From an uncultured Dysosmobacter sp. (GTDB lineage: Bacteria; Bacillota; Clostridia; Oscillospirales; Oscillospiraceae), in assembly GCA_934565855.1 (NCBI GenBank), contig CAKTIO010000004.1:124001-188000 (forward strand): a stretch of DNA of 64,000 nucleotides. The letters run 5' to 3'. The notes beneath the pieces were generated by a model. It was not told the DNA's origin. It searched no databases and saw only the letters and a program-made list of their open reading frames with translations. A program made the translations under genes and the position numbers. Shown here in pieces: positions 43,727-52,100 of this stretch (the first letter of the stretch is position 1; the number at the start of each line of letters is the position of its first letter).

Positions 43727-44497
43727 ATGGAAAACGAAAAAAAGGACCTGCTGAACGCGGAGGCGGACGGATTGATCGAGGGGCGCAACGCTGTGATCGA
43801 GGCGCTGCGCGCCGGGACCAGCATTGACAAGATCTACCTGGCAAAGGGCGACACGGACAAAACGCTGGGACACATTGCGTCCAAAGCGCGCGCTGCCGGG
43901 ATCGTTGTGGTGGAAGCGGACCGCCGCAAGCTGGACGGTATGAGCCGGACCCACGCCCATCAGGGGGTGATCGCGCTGGCGGCGGTGCGGGAGTATGCTA
44001 CGGTGGAGAGCATTCTGCAATCCGCTGCAGGCCGGGGCGAGCAGCCGCTGCTGGTGGTGTGCGATGAGATCTCGGACCCTCACAATCTGGGTGCCATTAT
44101 CCGGACGGCGGAGTGCGCGGGCGCCCACGGCGTCATCATTCCCAAGCGGCGCAGCGCCGGGCTGACAGCAGTGGTGGGTAAAACCTCTGCCGGAGCAGTG
44201 GCATATATGCCGGTGGCACGAGTGGCGAACATTGCCGCCACTCTGAAGGACCTGAAAAAGCAGGGCATCTGGGTATTCGGCACCGCGGCGGATGGAAACA
44301 CCACGCTGTATCAGGCGGACCTGAAGGGTCCCGCTGCAATCGTCATCGGTAACGAGGGCGACGGTATGACCCGCCTGGTGACGGAAAACTGTGACTTTTT
44401 GGTGAGCATTCCCATGAAGGGAAGCATCAGCTCGCTGAATGCCTCTGCTGCGGCGGCGATTCTGCTGTATGAGGCGGTGCGCCAGCGGCTTCAGTAA
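43727..44497 (+). CDS. rlmB: 23S rRNA/TrmH-family 2'-O-methyltransferase (RlmB-like)
   Basis: The 256-residue SpoU/TrmH enzyme methylates a ribose 2'-OH in rRNA with SAM. It has the substrate-binding N-terminal domain (LIEGRNAVIEALRAGTSIDKIYLAKG) and the knotted methyltransferase domain with DEISDPHNLGAIIRTAECAGAHGVI (motif 1), VIGNEGDGM (motif 2) and SIPMKGSISSLNASAAAAILLYE (motif 3). RlmB assignment (G2251) is by family resemblance. Confidence 0.92.
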   Translation: MENEKKDLLNAEADGLIEGRNAVIEALRAGTSIDKIYLAKGDTDKTLGHIASKARAAGIVVVEADRRKLDGMSRTHAHQGVIALAAVREYATVESILQSAAGRGEQPLLVVCDEISDPHNLGAIIRTAECAGAHGVIIPKRRSAGLTAVVGKTSAGAVAYMPVARVANIAATLKDLKKQGIWVFGTAADGNTTLYQADLKGPAAIVIGNEGDGMTRLVTENCDFLVSIPMKGSISSLNASAAAAILLYEAVRQRLQ

Positions 44498-44505
44498 GAC
44501 CAGAC

Positions 44506-44541
44506 AGAGATCAAACATAATAAAGAGATCAAACATAATAA
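44506..44541 (+). repeat. Tandem 18-bp direct repeat upstream of the pseudo-ATPase gene
   Basis: AGAGATCAAACATAATAA occurs twice head to tail (44506-44523 and 44524-44541), with a shorter echo AGATCAAA just after. It lies in the gap between rlmB and the next start codon. It may be slippage-prone or a regulator site. Confidence 0.8.
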
Positions 44542-44579
44542 AATGACCGGTAAGATCAAACCGGAGGAGAAATGAACGG

Positions 44580-46805
44580 ATGGCTTCCAGGAAGGACAAA
44601 AGTTCATATGATGAGATTCTGAGAGAGGCGGAGGAACTGACGGAGGGCGTTACTCCGGCAGGAGACTACTCGCTGGAGGAGATCTTGGCAGAATACGGCG
44701 GCAGCCGCCAGCAGCAGATTCTGGCAGATGTGGAAGCGAAGGCGGAGGAGCAGAGTGCGGCGGAGGAACTGCAAAAGCCGGCGGATGCCGCTGATGTGCC
44801 CGCACCAGCCGGAGCCGCTCCGCAAGAGACGGAGAAGCCTGCCGCGCAGCCGGAACCGCAGAGCGGGACAGAGGAGGAAGCTGGCGAAGAGACTGGGCTT
44901 CCCCCACAGCCGCCAAAGGATGAGCCGTGGCGGATTGCCCTGCGGAAGGAGCAGGAGGAGATCGAACGGCAGCGGAGAGAGATCCCGCCCGCGCCTGCGC
45001 CCATTTCGGTAGAAGAAGTGGTGGGCAGAACAGTGGACACGGTGATGGAGGAACAGCAGGAGACTCTGCTTCCGGAAAAGAAGCACCGCCGTGGTTTGTT
45101 TTCCAGAAAGCGTCTGGTGGACACCGAGGAGCTGTACCAGCAGCCGGAGGAACCGGAGGAGCCGGAGGAGGAACCCATCGGACCGGAGGAGCCGCTGGAG
45201 GATATGGCGGCAAAATGGCGGCAGGAGGAAAAGCGCCAGCGGAAGAATCTTCCGGTGGCGCTGGTGCTGACATTGGCACTGACAGCCCTGATGGTGCTGA
45301 CGGAGCGGGGAGCTTCTGTTCCGGTCTGGTCAGAGAGCCAGAGTGTTCAGAACGGTGTGCTGCTGGTATTTTTGGCGGGAATGCTGCTGCTGTGCCGCAG
45401 CGTGGTTTCCTACAGTATCCGGATGCTGAAGAAAAAGCGCTGTACCGGCGAGCTTGCCGCAGTGCTTTCCGCCGTAGCCGCGGCTGGCGACTGTGCCGCC
45501 AGAGGACTGTTGGCGGGGCGGAGCGCCGCCATGCCCTATGCGCTGACCGCCTGCGCGGCGCTGCTGTTTTCTCTGTGGGGCGGCGTGCGGCGCAGCAGCG
45601 GAATGTATAACATGTACCGTACGGCGGCAATGAGCGAAGCTCCCCCCTATCTGGTGGCAGACACGCCGCAGGGCGCCTGCAAGCAGCCCGGACAGATAGA
45701 TGGCTTTTACACCGATACGGTTCAGGAGGACCTGCCGCTGGTTTGGCAGTCCGCTCTGCTGCCGGTGATTCTGATGGGAACGCTGGTGTTTGCGGGGCTT
45801 TCCTCTCTGGGACAGGGAAAGGGCGCGGATTTTCTGCTGTGCTGGTCGGCAATCCTGTCGGCGTCCGCCTCGCTGGCGCTGCCCCTGTGCTGGGGACTGC
45901 CCTGGTCCCGCCTGTCATCGCAGCTGCAAAAAAACGGCTGTGCGGTGGCAGGCTGGCGCGGCGCGGAGCTGGTCAGCCGGAAAAGGACCATGATCCTGTC
46001 GGATCTGGATCTATTTCCGCCTGGAACAGTGCGGCTGAACGGGATCAAGGTGTTCGGCGAGGTGCTGCCCCACGCGGTGTCCTATGCGGCGTCGCTGGTC
46101 CGCGCCTCCGGCTGCGGCTTGGAGCGACTGTTTGACGAGCTGGTCCGCAGTGAGCGGGGACAGTATTACGATGTCAGCGATTTCAGCTATTACGAGGAGG
46201 GCGGCTATTCCGCCGCTATTCACGGGGAAACGGTGCTGCTGGGTACGGCGTCCTTTATGCGGAAGATGGATGTTCGCCTGCCCGGAAATCTGAATCTCCG
46301 CACAGGAATGTTCCTGGCGGTGGACGGACAGCTGTCGGCAGTATTCGCGGTGAAATACAGCGCTTCGGAAAATGTGGACTGGGCGCTGCGCATGCTGAAG
46401 CGGAACCATGTGACGCCGATACTGGCGTCCCGGGACCCCAACATTACTCCAGCTCTGCTGAAGCGGAAGTTTTTCAGCAAGGGCATGAAGGTGGAATACC
46501 CACCGCTGGCAGCACGGCTGGCACTGTCCGAGCAGGAGGAGGGACGGGGACGCCCCCGGGCGCTGCTGCTGAGAGAGGGACTACTGCCTTACGCAGAGAC
46601 GGTGATCGGCAGCCGTAGGCTGTGCAGCGCCGCCAGAAGGTGTACCGTTTTGTCGCTGCTGGGCAGCGCGGCGGGAACTCTGCTGTCCTATTACCTTGCC
46701 ATGACCGGCAGCTTTGCGCTGATGTCTCCGGTCACGTTGCTGGTATTTCTGCTGCTCTGGGTCCTGCCGGTCCTGCTGCTGTCCGGCTGGACGGGGCGGT
46801 TTTAA
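44580..46805 (+). CDS. Large membrane protein resembling a P-type ATPase without catalytic motifs
   Basis: The 741-residue protein starts with a long acidic, Pro/Glu-rich cytoplasmic region (residues 1-225). Two pairs of membrane segments follow (about 227-285 and 290-335), then two more (385-435), a soluble domain (440-665) and a final pair at the C-terminus. This is the helix and domain order of a P-type ATPase. Yet where DKTGT should be I read MILSDLDLFPPGTV (about 477-490). The TGD region is ASRDPN, and the GDGxND hinge is absent. YSAAIHGETVLLG resembles the nucleotide-domain HG loop. I infer a catalytically dead relative; function unknown. Confidence 0.72.
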   Translation: MASRKDKSSYDEILREAEELTEGVTPAGDYSLEEILAEYGGSRQQQILADVEAKAEEQSAAEELQKPADAADVPAPAGAAPQETEKPAAQPEPQSGTEEEAGEETGLPPQPPKDEPWRIALRKEQEEIERQRREIPPAPAPISVEEVVGRTVDTVMEEQQETLLPEKKHRRGLFSRKRLVDTEELYQQPEEPEEPEEEPIGPEEPLEDMAAKWRQEEKRQRKNLPVALVLTLALTALMVLTERGASVPVWSESQSVQNGVLLVFLAGMLLLCRSVVSYSIRMLKKKRCTGELAAVLSAVAAAGDCAARGLLAGRSAAMPYALTACAALLFSLWGGVRRSSGMYNMYRTAAMSEAPPYLVADTPQGACKQPGQIDGFYTDTVQEDLPLVWQSALLPVILMGTLVFAGLSSLGQGKGADFLLCWSAILSASASLALPLCWGLPWSRLSSQLQKNGCAVAGWRGAELVSRKRTMILSDLDLFPPGTVRLNGIKVFGEVLPHAVSYAASLVRASGCGLERLFDELVRSERGQYYDVSDFSYYEEGGYSAAIHGETVLLGTASFMRKMDVRLPGNLNLRTGMFLAVDGQLSAVFAVKYSASENVDWALRMLKRNHVTPILASRDPNITPALLKRKFFSKGMKVEYPPLAARLALSEQEEGRGRPRALLLREGLLPYAETVIGSRRLCSAARRCTVLSLLGSAAGTLLSYYLAMTGSFALMSPVTLLVFLLLWVLPVLLLSGWTGRF

Positions 46806-46814
46806 AACAAAAAT

Positions 46815-46890
46815 CCCTGCCGGGTTTTAGACAGGTGTTCGTAAAACAGGTTTAGACCGAAATTACGAAATGAGCATCTGTCAGGCAGGG
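46815..46890. repeat. Imperfect 76-base inverted repeat at the element's left flank
   Basis: Three blocks recur in reverse order: CCCTGCC (46815-46821), GACAGGTG (46830-46837) and TCGTAA (46839-46844) face TTACGA (46863-46868), CATCTGTC (46875-46882) and GGCAGGG (46884-46890). It can fold into one long interrupted hairpin. Confidence 0.75.
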
Positions 46891-46899
46891 TTGGCAACG

Positions 46900-46943
46900 A
46901 AATAACGGGTATCTGGTGAAATCCGGATACCCGTTATTTTTTT
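46900..46943 (+). terminator. Intrinsic terminator downstream of the pseudo-ATPase gene
   Basis: AATAACGGGTATC (46901-46913) pairs perfectly with GATACCCGTTATT (46926-46938), followed by T tract to 46943. Confidence 0.88.
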
Positions 46944-47131
46944 GTCGTCACGAAAAGCAATAGATTTATTCACAGCTTTCAGGTATAATTGCCTTAAATC
47001 AATCCTATCCCATCCATTCCGAGATTTTTTCAAAAAATCTCAAAAAAATTTGAAAGCATTGGAACAATTCAGCCTTTCTCGTGCCATATATAGTAGAGGG
47101 CTGAATACAGAAGCGATTGGAGGTGACGCTG

Positions 47132-48064
47132 ATGGACAAGCAAACAGGCCCGAAAGGTTTTCTTGTGGTGCTGCCCGGTGAGATCATCGAGATACCGCAG
47201 GACAGCGACAAATCATGGCTGACGCTGTTTTACAGCTTGCCGCGAGAACTTGCGGAGAAGTGGAAGCCCGCCTATGAGCTGCCCCGCTGCCCGTATGAGG
47301 TGCTACGGACGGACAAGTATGACCGTGTCGTATGTGACGATATGTTCAAGCTGCTTGTGTGGGACTGCTACGCATGGTGCGCATGGCAGTTCTTTCAAGT
47401 GAAAGACTGCAAGGGCAACTACCGTGACATTCCCGGAAACTGGAATCAGTACGCAGGATATTTCCCCTTGTGGCGGTTATCGTACAGTATCATTCCCTAC
47501 ATCCGCATGAAGTTTGAACAGAACGGATTGGGCTTTCAAAACCTTTACAACATCCCGCAGGGCGTGGAAGTGCCGTGGCTGACCTATCAGCAGTTCAGCA
47601 ATCTGGTCGGCAATGTCACCGACATGGTGATTGCAGAACAGAACTGGCAGCCGATGATTGACGCGATCTGGGAGAACCGTACCGTGGAGGACTACGAAAC
47701 CACCAGCAGCACCGTCAAGACGGATTTTATGCGGAAGTGGCATCACAACCGCTCCGGCAAGCCCATTTCTCTTGACGAGATGATGGAAAATGAGGACGGC
47801 GATATTTTTGAGGTTGCCGATCCTCGCGGCGAGTTTGAGCAAAAGGTTATCTCCGAAATGCAGATCACCGCCTTTGCCGAGCAGAGCATTACTGAGAAAG
47901 ACCGGGAGATATTGAAGCTGCGCATGGACGGCTTAACTGAGCAGGAGATTGCGGACAAGGTTGGCTACAAGACCGCCAGCGCAGTCCATAAGCGGATCGC
48001 CAAAATCGCGGGAGCTTATGAGGACTATGTGACAGCGGAGTATCAGAAGTATTTGGACAAGTAA
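47132..48064 (+). CDS. Sigma-factor-like regulator of the mobile element
   Basis: The 310-residue protein starts at ATG 47132 with GGAGGTG six bases upstream. Its last 70 residues form a sigma region 4/RpoE-type HTH: ITEKDREILKLRMDGLTEQEIADKVGYKTASAVHKRIAKI. The N-terminal and middle parts (aromatic-rich, with NRTVEDYETTSSTVKTDF) are not sigma region 2 that I can recognise. It may act as an alternative sigma or DNA-binding activator of the element's transfer genes. First gene of the element. Confidence 0.75.
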   Translation: MDKQTGPKGFLVVLPGEIIEIPQDSDKSWLTLFYSLPRELAEKWKPAYELPRCPYEVLRTDKYDRVVCDDMFKLLVWDCYAWCAWQFFQVKDCKGNYRDIPGNWNQYAGYFPLWRLSYSIIPYIRMKFEQNGLGFQNLYNIPQGVEVPWLTYQQFSNLVGNVTDMVIAEQNWQPMIDAIWENRTVEDYETTSSTVKTDFMRKWHHNRSGKPISLDEMMENEDGDIFEVADPRGEFEQKVISEMQITAFAEQSITEKDREILKLRMDGLTEQEIADKVGYKTASAVHKRIAKIAGAYEDYVTAEYQKYLDK

Positions 48065-48133
48065 ACAGACGCAGAAGCGGCAGCAGTTACCGAAATGGTA
48101 GCTGCTGCTTTTTCGTGCGGGAAAGGAGATTTT

Positions 48134-48334
48134 ATGAGCAGAGAACCGTTTGAAGCCATGCCCGATGTGATGGACGCAAAGCAAATTGCGGAAGCGTTGC
48201 AGATTTCCAAAGCGGGCGCGTATAACCTTTTGAGCAGCTCGGACTTCCCGACTTTGCTGATCGGCGGGCGCAAATTGGTGATGAAAAATGAGCTGGTGGA
48301 GTGGCTGAAAAGCCGCACGAATCGGAAACCGTGA
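48134..48334 (+). CDS. Excisionase-type helix-turn-helix protein
   Basis: The 66-residue protein begins at ATG 48134 (AAAGGAG before it). It has a MerR/Xis-like winged helix: VMDAKQIAEALQISKAGAYNLLSSSDFPTLLIGGRKLVMKNELVEWLKS. Such proteins guide recombinases toward excision or act as small repressors. With a serine recombinase at the other end of the element, an excision-control role is likely but not proven. Confidence 0.78.
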   Translation: MSREPFEAMPDVMDAKQIAEALQISKAGAYNLLSSSDFPTLLIGGRKLVMKNELVEWLKSRTNRKP

Positions 48335-48482
48335 AAACACGGTCAAGAGCTGGAAAAGTGATAAATCAGCCGATAGGACAATGTGAAATGTACTCCGCAT
48401 CGTTTGGGGCGTTTCCATCGAAAAATCGCGCTACTTTTCCAATTCAAGAGCTGGAAAAAATCTGCGAAAATCAAGAGGTTTT
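48335..48482 (+). repeat. Short direct and inverted repeats between xis-like and 93-residue gene
   Basis: TCAAGAGCTGGAAAA occurs at 48343-48357 and again at 48444-48458. The second copy is also part of an inverted repeat, TTTTCCA (48435-48441) with TGGAAAA (48452-48458). An open frame covers the region but lacks a good ribosome binding site or family likeness, so I read it as non-coding or regulatory. Confidence 0.55.
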
Positions 48483-48764
48483 ATGAGAACAGGGCTTACC
48501 AAGAAGCAAAAGACAACCGTGATCTATTTTGACGAGCATATCCGCATTATTGAGGTGCAGACCCACAACACCGATCTCAAAAAGCGGCTGACGGCATTTG
48601 CGGCAAAGTACCCGCAATGCTGCCGCCAGACTGACGATGACGAGCAAGGCGGGCTGACCTTTGAGATCGAAAATGGTAGATTGAGTTTTCGGCTGACCGC
48701 GCCATATAGCGAGGAACGGCGCAGGGCGGCAAGTGAATACGCAAGACGAAACGGGTTTAAGTGA
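48483..48764 (+). CDS. Small conserved element protein, unknown function
   Basis: The 93-residue basic protein (MRTGLTKKQKTTVIYFDEHIRIIEVQTHNTDLKKRLTAF...) has no membrane segment or clear motif. It ends in a charged helix (SEERRRAASEYARRNG). Proteins of this kind travel with MobA/MobL elements in Clostridia. An AAGAGG-like site precedes the ATG. It is the last gene of the regulator block before the cargo. Confidence 0.7.
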   Translation: MRTGLTKKQKTTVIYFDEHIRIIEVQTHNTDLKKRLTAFAAKYPQCCRQTDDDEQGGLTFEIENGRLSFRLTAPYSEERRRAASEYARRNGFK

Positions 48765-48790
48765 GTCACCAAGGATTTACAATTACATAC

Positions 48791-48819
48791 TTGAGCATAG
48801 AAGCACTTTGTGTTATACT
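48791..48819 (+). promoter_or_regulatory. Promoter of the cargo (XRE-helicase) operon
   Basis: -35 TTGAGC (48791-48796), 17-base spacer, -10 TATACT (48814-48819). It gives the cargo its own transcription, separate from the mobilization genes. Confidence 0.7.
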
Positions 48820-48899
48820 AAATTCAGCGTTTGCAGAATTTTATCAAGCAAAATGTGAATACAAAGCTTTGATTTAATATTTCAACAGAGGTGTAGTCT

Positions 48900-49112
48900 G
48901 TGGCTGTTAGTTATAAAAAACTTTGGAAACTATTGATTGACCGTGATATGAGGAAAAAAGACTTATGTGCTGCGGCGGGAATCAGCCATGCGTCAATGGC
49001 AAAACTCGGAAAGAATGAAAATGTCACCACAGATGTGTTAGTAAAGATTTGCACAGCACTGCAATGTGATATTGGCGACATTATGGAGATTACAGATAGC
49101 TCTAATAACTGA
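48900..49112 (+). CDS. XRE/Cro-type regulator of the cargo operon
   Basis: The 70-residue protein is almost only a helix-turn-helix domain: SYKKLWKLLIDRDMRKKDLCAAAGISHASMAKLGKNENVTTDVLVKICTALQCDIGDIMEI. It starts at GTG 48900 after AGAGGTG. Such small Cro-like proteins often control restriction or defence genes. The next gene, a large helicase-nuclease, starts 21 bases later in the same operon, and the promoter at 48791-48819 is a natural target. Confidence 0.88.
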   Translation: MAVSYKKLWKLLIDRDMRKKDLCAAAGISHASMAKLGKNENVTTDVLVKICTALQCDIGDIMEITDSSNN

Positions 49113-49133
49113 AGTGTGGAGGCGAGCTGAGCG

Positions 49134-52100
49134 GTGGATACAAAGAAGCTGGATAAGTGGGCTGATTTGCTGCTGGATACAGGAAAGCGCAATAATCTAA
49201 TCAATTTTAAGGATACGAGAGCTTCAACCGTGGAGGTGCTGCTTCCGTCTTCTGATGTGCTATTTGAGAAGGTAGATGGGACAGCATCTTTTGAGGTCTT
49301 TGATCCCAAAATTATCGAAGACGATGGTTCGGAAGAATCCTCTGCGCCAGAGCAGCTGCAAATTGAGACACTGGGAGAGTCCTCTGAACCGGAACAGTTG
49401 CGGATTTCGCCACCAGAAGAGTCCGACGCTTCCGGTGGAAAAAACGCATTTTTGGCACAATACTCCGGGAAAATCAAGCGGCAGAATCAAATACTGCTTT
49501 ATAACGCTGCTACGAATCCACTTACTGCTATAAAAAACATTGATAAGAAAGCACGGGAGTTCATCGAAGAAACCGGTGTCAATGTTGCGTACATGGCATT
49601 TGGTTTCGTCCACTGGAAAGAAAGCGTCTCCTCGAACTATGTTTTTCGTGCGCCTATTTTGCTTGTGCCGATTCAACTGGAACAAGCGTCCGCAGTAGAA
49701 CCCTATTTTATTAAGTCAGCAGAAGATGACATCATTGTTAATCCAACCTTTTCCTATAAAATGGATGCAGAACATGGGGTGAAGCTCCCTGAGTATAACG
49801 ATGAGGGGCTGACTGCGTACCTTGAGAAAGTAAAGCGCCTTGTGGCAAAACTCCAATGGACGGTCACGACTGAATGCAAGATCGGTATTTTCTCATTTCT
49901 CAAAATCAATATGTACCGGGATTTGAAGGACAATGCGAAGGCGATTCTTGCAAATCGGAATGTCCGTCAGCTTTTAGGCGAGCCAACCAGCACAGAAAAA
50001 TTATACGGCGATGAGGGAACTGCTGGCTCTGTTGCTGATCCATTGATTGAGCTACATAGTGTGGTTGATGCAGACTCCAGCCAGATCGAAGCGATTGAGA
50101 TGGCAAAGTCGGGAAAGAGCTTCGTTTTGCAGGGACCTCCGGGAACCGGAAAAAGCCAGACAATTACAAACATCATCGCAGAATGCCTCAGCGATGGTAA
50201 AAAAGTGCTGTTCGTTTCTGAGAAGCTGGCAGCCCTAAATGTGGTCTATGACAAGTTGAAACAAGCGGGACTTGCTGAGTTTTGTTTACAGCTCCACAGT
50301 CATAAGGCAAATAAAAAGGATGTCATCGCGGACATTTGTCATACCCTGCGTACAGGAAAAAGTGCGGTTTCCTCAAAAGCGGACGCTGAAATTGCTATGA
50401 AGGAAAAGGCGCAGCATCAGTTGGATGCCTATGCAGTTGAGCTTCACAAGCTGCGCCCGGTCATTGAAAAAAGCCTGTATCAGTTATATGAGTCTTATGC
50501 TGCATTTCGCTCCACACCAGATGTTGAGTATCCCATCCCGCAGTTATCCTCCAAAGGCGAAGCGTACTTAACAGAAACAGCTGCTCTTTTGGAGCAGTAT
50601 GCAGACTATATCCCATCCATCGGATATGATTATAGAAAGAATCCGTGGTACGGCTATATCAATCAGGACACATCTTACCAGTCAAAAAACGAGGTAAAGA
50701 GTGATCTTTCTACCGTTTCACAATTCTTGCAGACATTGATCCCCTTACAGCAGGAAATCTCTGAGAAGTATGAAATACAGTGTATCAGCGTAGAGGACGC
50801 ACAGCTTTGGAACAGCTTCTTCGGTTTTGCAGCGGCATCCAAGCTGATTACACCGTCACTCTTGAATCGGGAGCATTTTGACGCGGTAAATTTTGCCCTT
50901 CGCACGTTGCAAGGGCAGAGCGCGGATATTCTTGCTGCCCGCTCCGTTTTGAGTGCGGTGTTTGATGATGATATTTATAAACTGGATGGAGCAACATATC
51001 ATAAGAAGCTGACAAAGCAGTTTAGCGGGACTTTCTCCAGACTTTTTAATGCCGAGTACAAACAGCTTATCACCGACCTGCGTTTGTGCAAGAAAGATGG
51101 GAAGAAGCCATCCTATAGTGAAGCTGTCGCCGTGACAGAAAGACTTGCCTATTATCAGCAAAGGAATTTGGAGTTTATTGAAGCAGAAACGCCCATCAAA
51201 GCATTTCTTGGCAAAGCCTATCATGGTGTCGAAACTGAATGGAATTATGTGACGGAACAAATGTCTGCGATGGAAGCAATATTCTCCAGCAGCATTGCGT
51301 TCGGCACTTTGGAACACTATGACGATTTCACCTCTGAACGAGGTATATTTGCAGATTACCACCAGAAACTTGACGAGACTTTCGCAGTTTGTAGTGCTGA
51401 TACATTCAAGCGAGCTGGTGGGTACTTTGACCAAGCGATTCTGAACATCCACTCTGCACCGTGCGATTTGGTATTGGCGAGATTAACGGATTGCCTAAAT
51501 GAAATGGACAAATTGGATAACTGGTGCCATTTTCGGAGACTTCTTTCCAAGCTGGATGATAGGCAGGTTGTGCCTTATATAAATGCTGCTATTGGTCAGA
51601 ATATAGAGCCAAAGCATATTGTCGGCGCGTTCCAGAAGCAATTCTACTATCAATGGATCGATTCGATTTTATCAGGGAATCCAACTTTGTCTGCATTCAA
51701 TCGGATTTCTCAGGATAAAGCAATCCGCACTTTTGCCGAAAAAGATACTGAGCAATTTGAAATCAACAAGGCAAAGATCCGCGCTGAGCTTTCGTCTATG
51801 CGCCCATCGCTTGATATGATTGCATCCGGAAGCGCATTGGCAATCTTGCTTCGCGAAGGCGAGAAAAAGCGCAAACAAAAAAGCATCCGTTCTCTGCTTG
51901 CCGAAACAGGTGAACTTGTTCAGCGAGTCAAGCCGTGCTTTCTGATGTCTCCGTTGAGCGTCAGCACCTTTCTCGCTCCGGATTCTGTTCATTTCGATGT
52001 AGTTGTATTCGATGAGGCATCACAGATTTTCCCGCAGGATGCAATCGGCGCAATCTATCGGGCAGAGCAGTTGATTGTTGTGGGTGACTCTAAGCAGATG

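Larger units (their letters stand above)
46806..47131. other. Non-coding junction: chromosome to mobile element
   Basis: This gap holds the inverted repeat and terminator listed separately. It also contains a perfect AT-rich palindrome GAGATTTTTT-C-AAAAAATCTC (47021-47041) and an inverted repeat ATTCAGCC (47067-47074)/GGCTGAAT (47099-47106) that flanks TATATAGT, a likely -10 for the sigma-like gene. The left end of the element is probably between 46944 and 47020, but no terminal repeat can be fixed. Confidence 0.6.

Noticed and set aside
44650..45918. Pro/Ala/Arg-rich minus-strand frame opposite the pseudo-ATPase gene
   Set aside because: Low-complexity shadow of the acidic Glu/Pro-rich N-terminus.
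48301..48486. 61-codon plus-strand frame between xis-like and 93-residue genes
   Set aside because: No ribosome binding site, overlaps the xis-like gene, and consists partly of repeats; treated as regulatory DNA.
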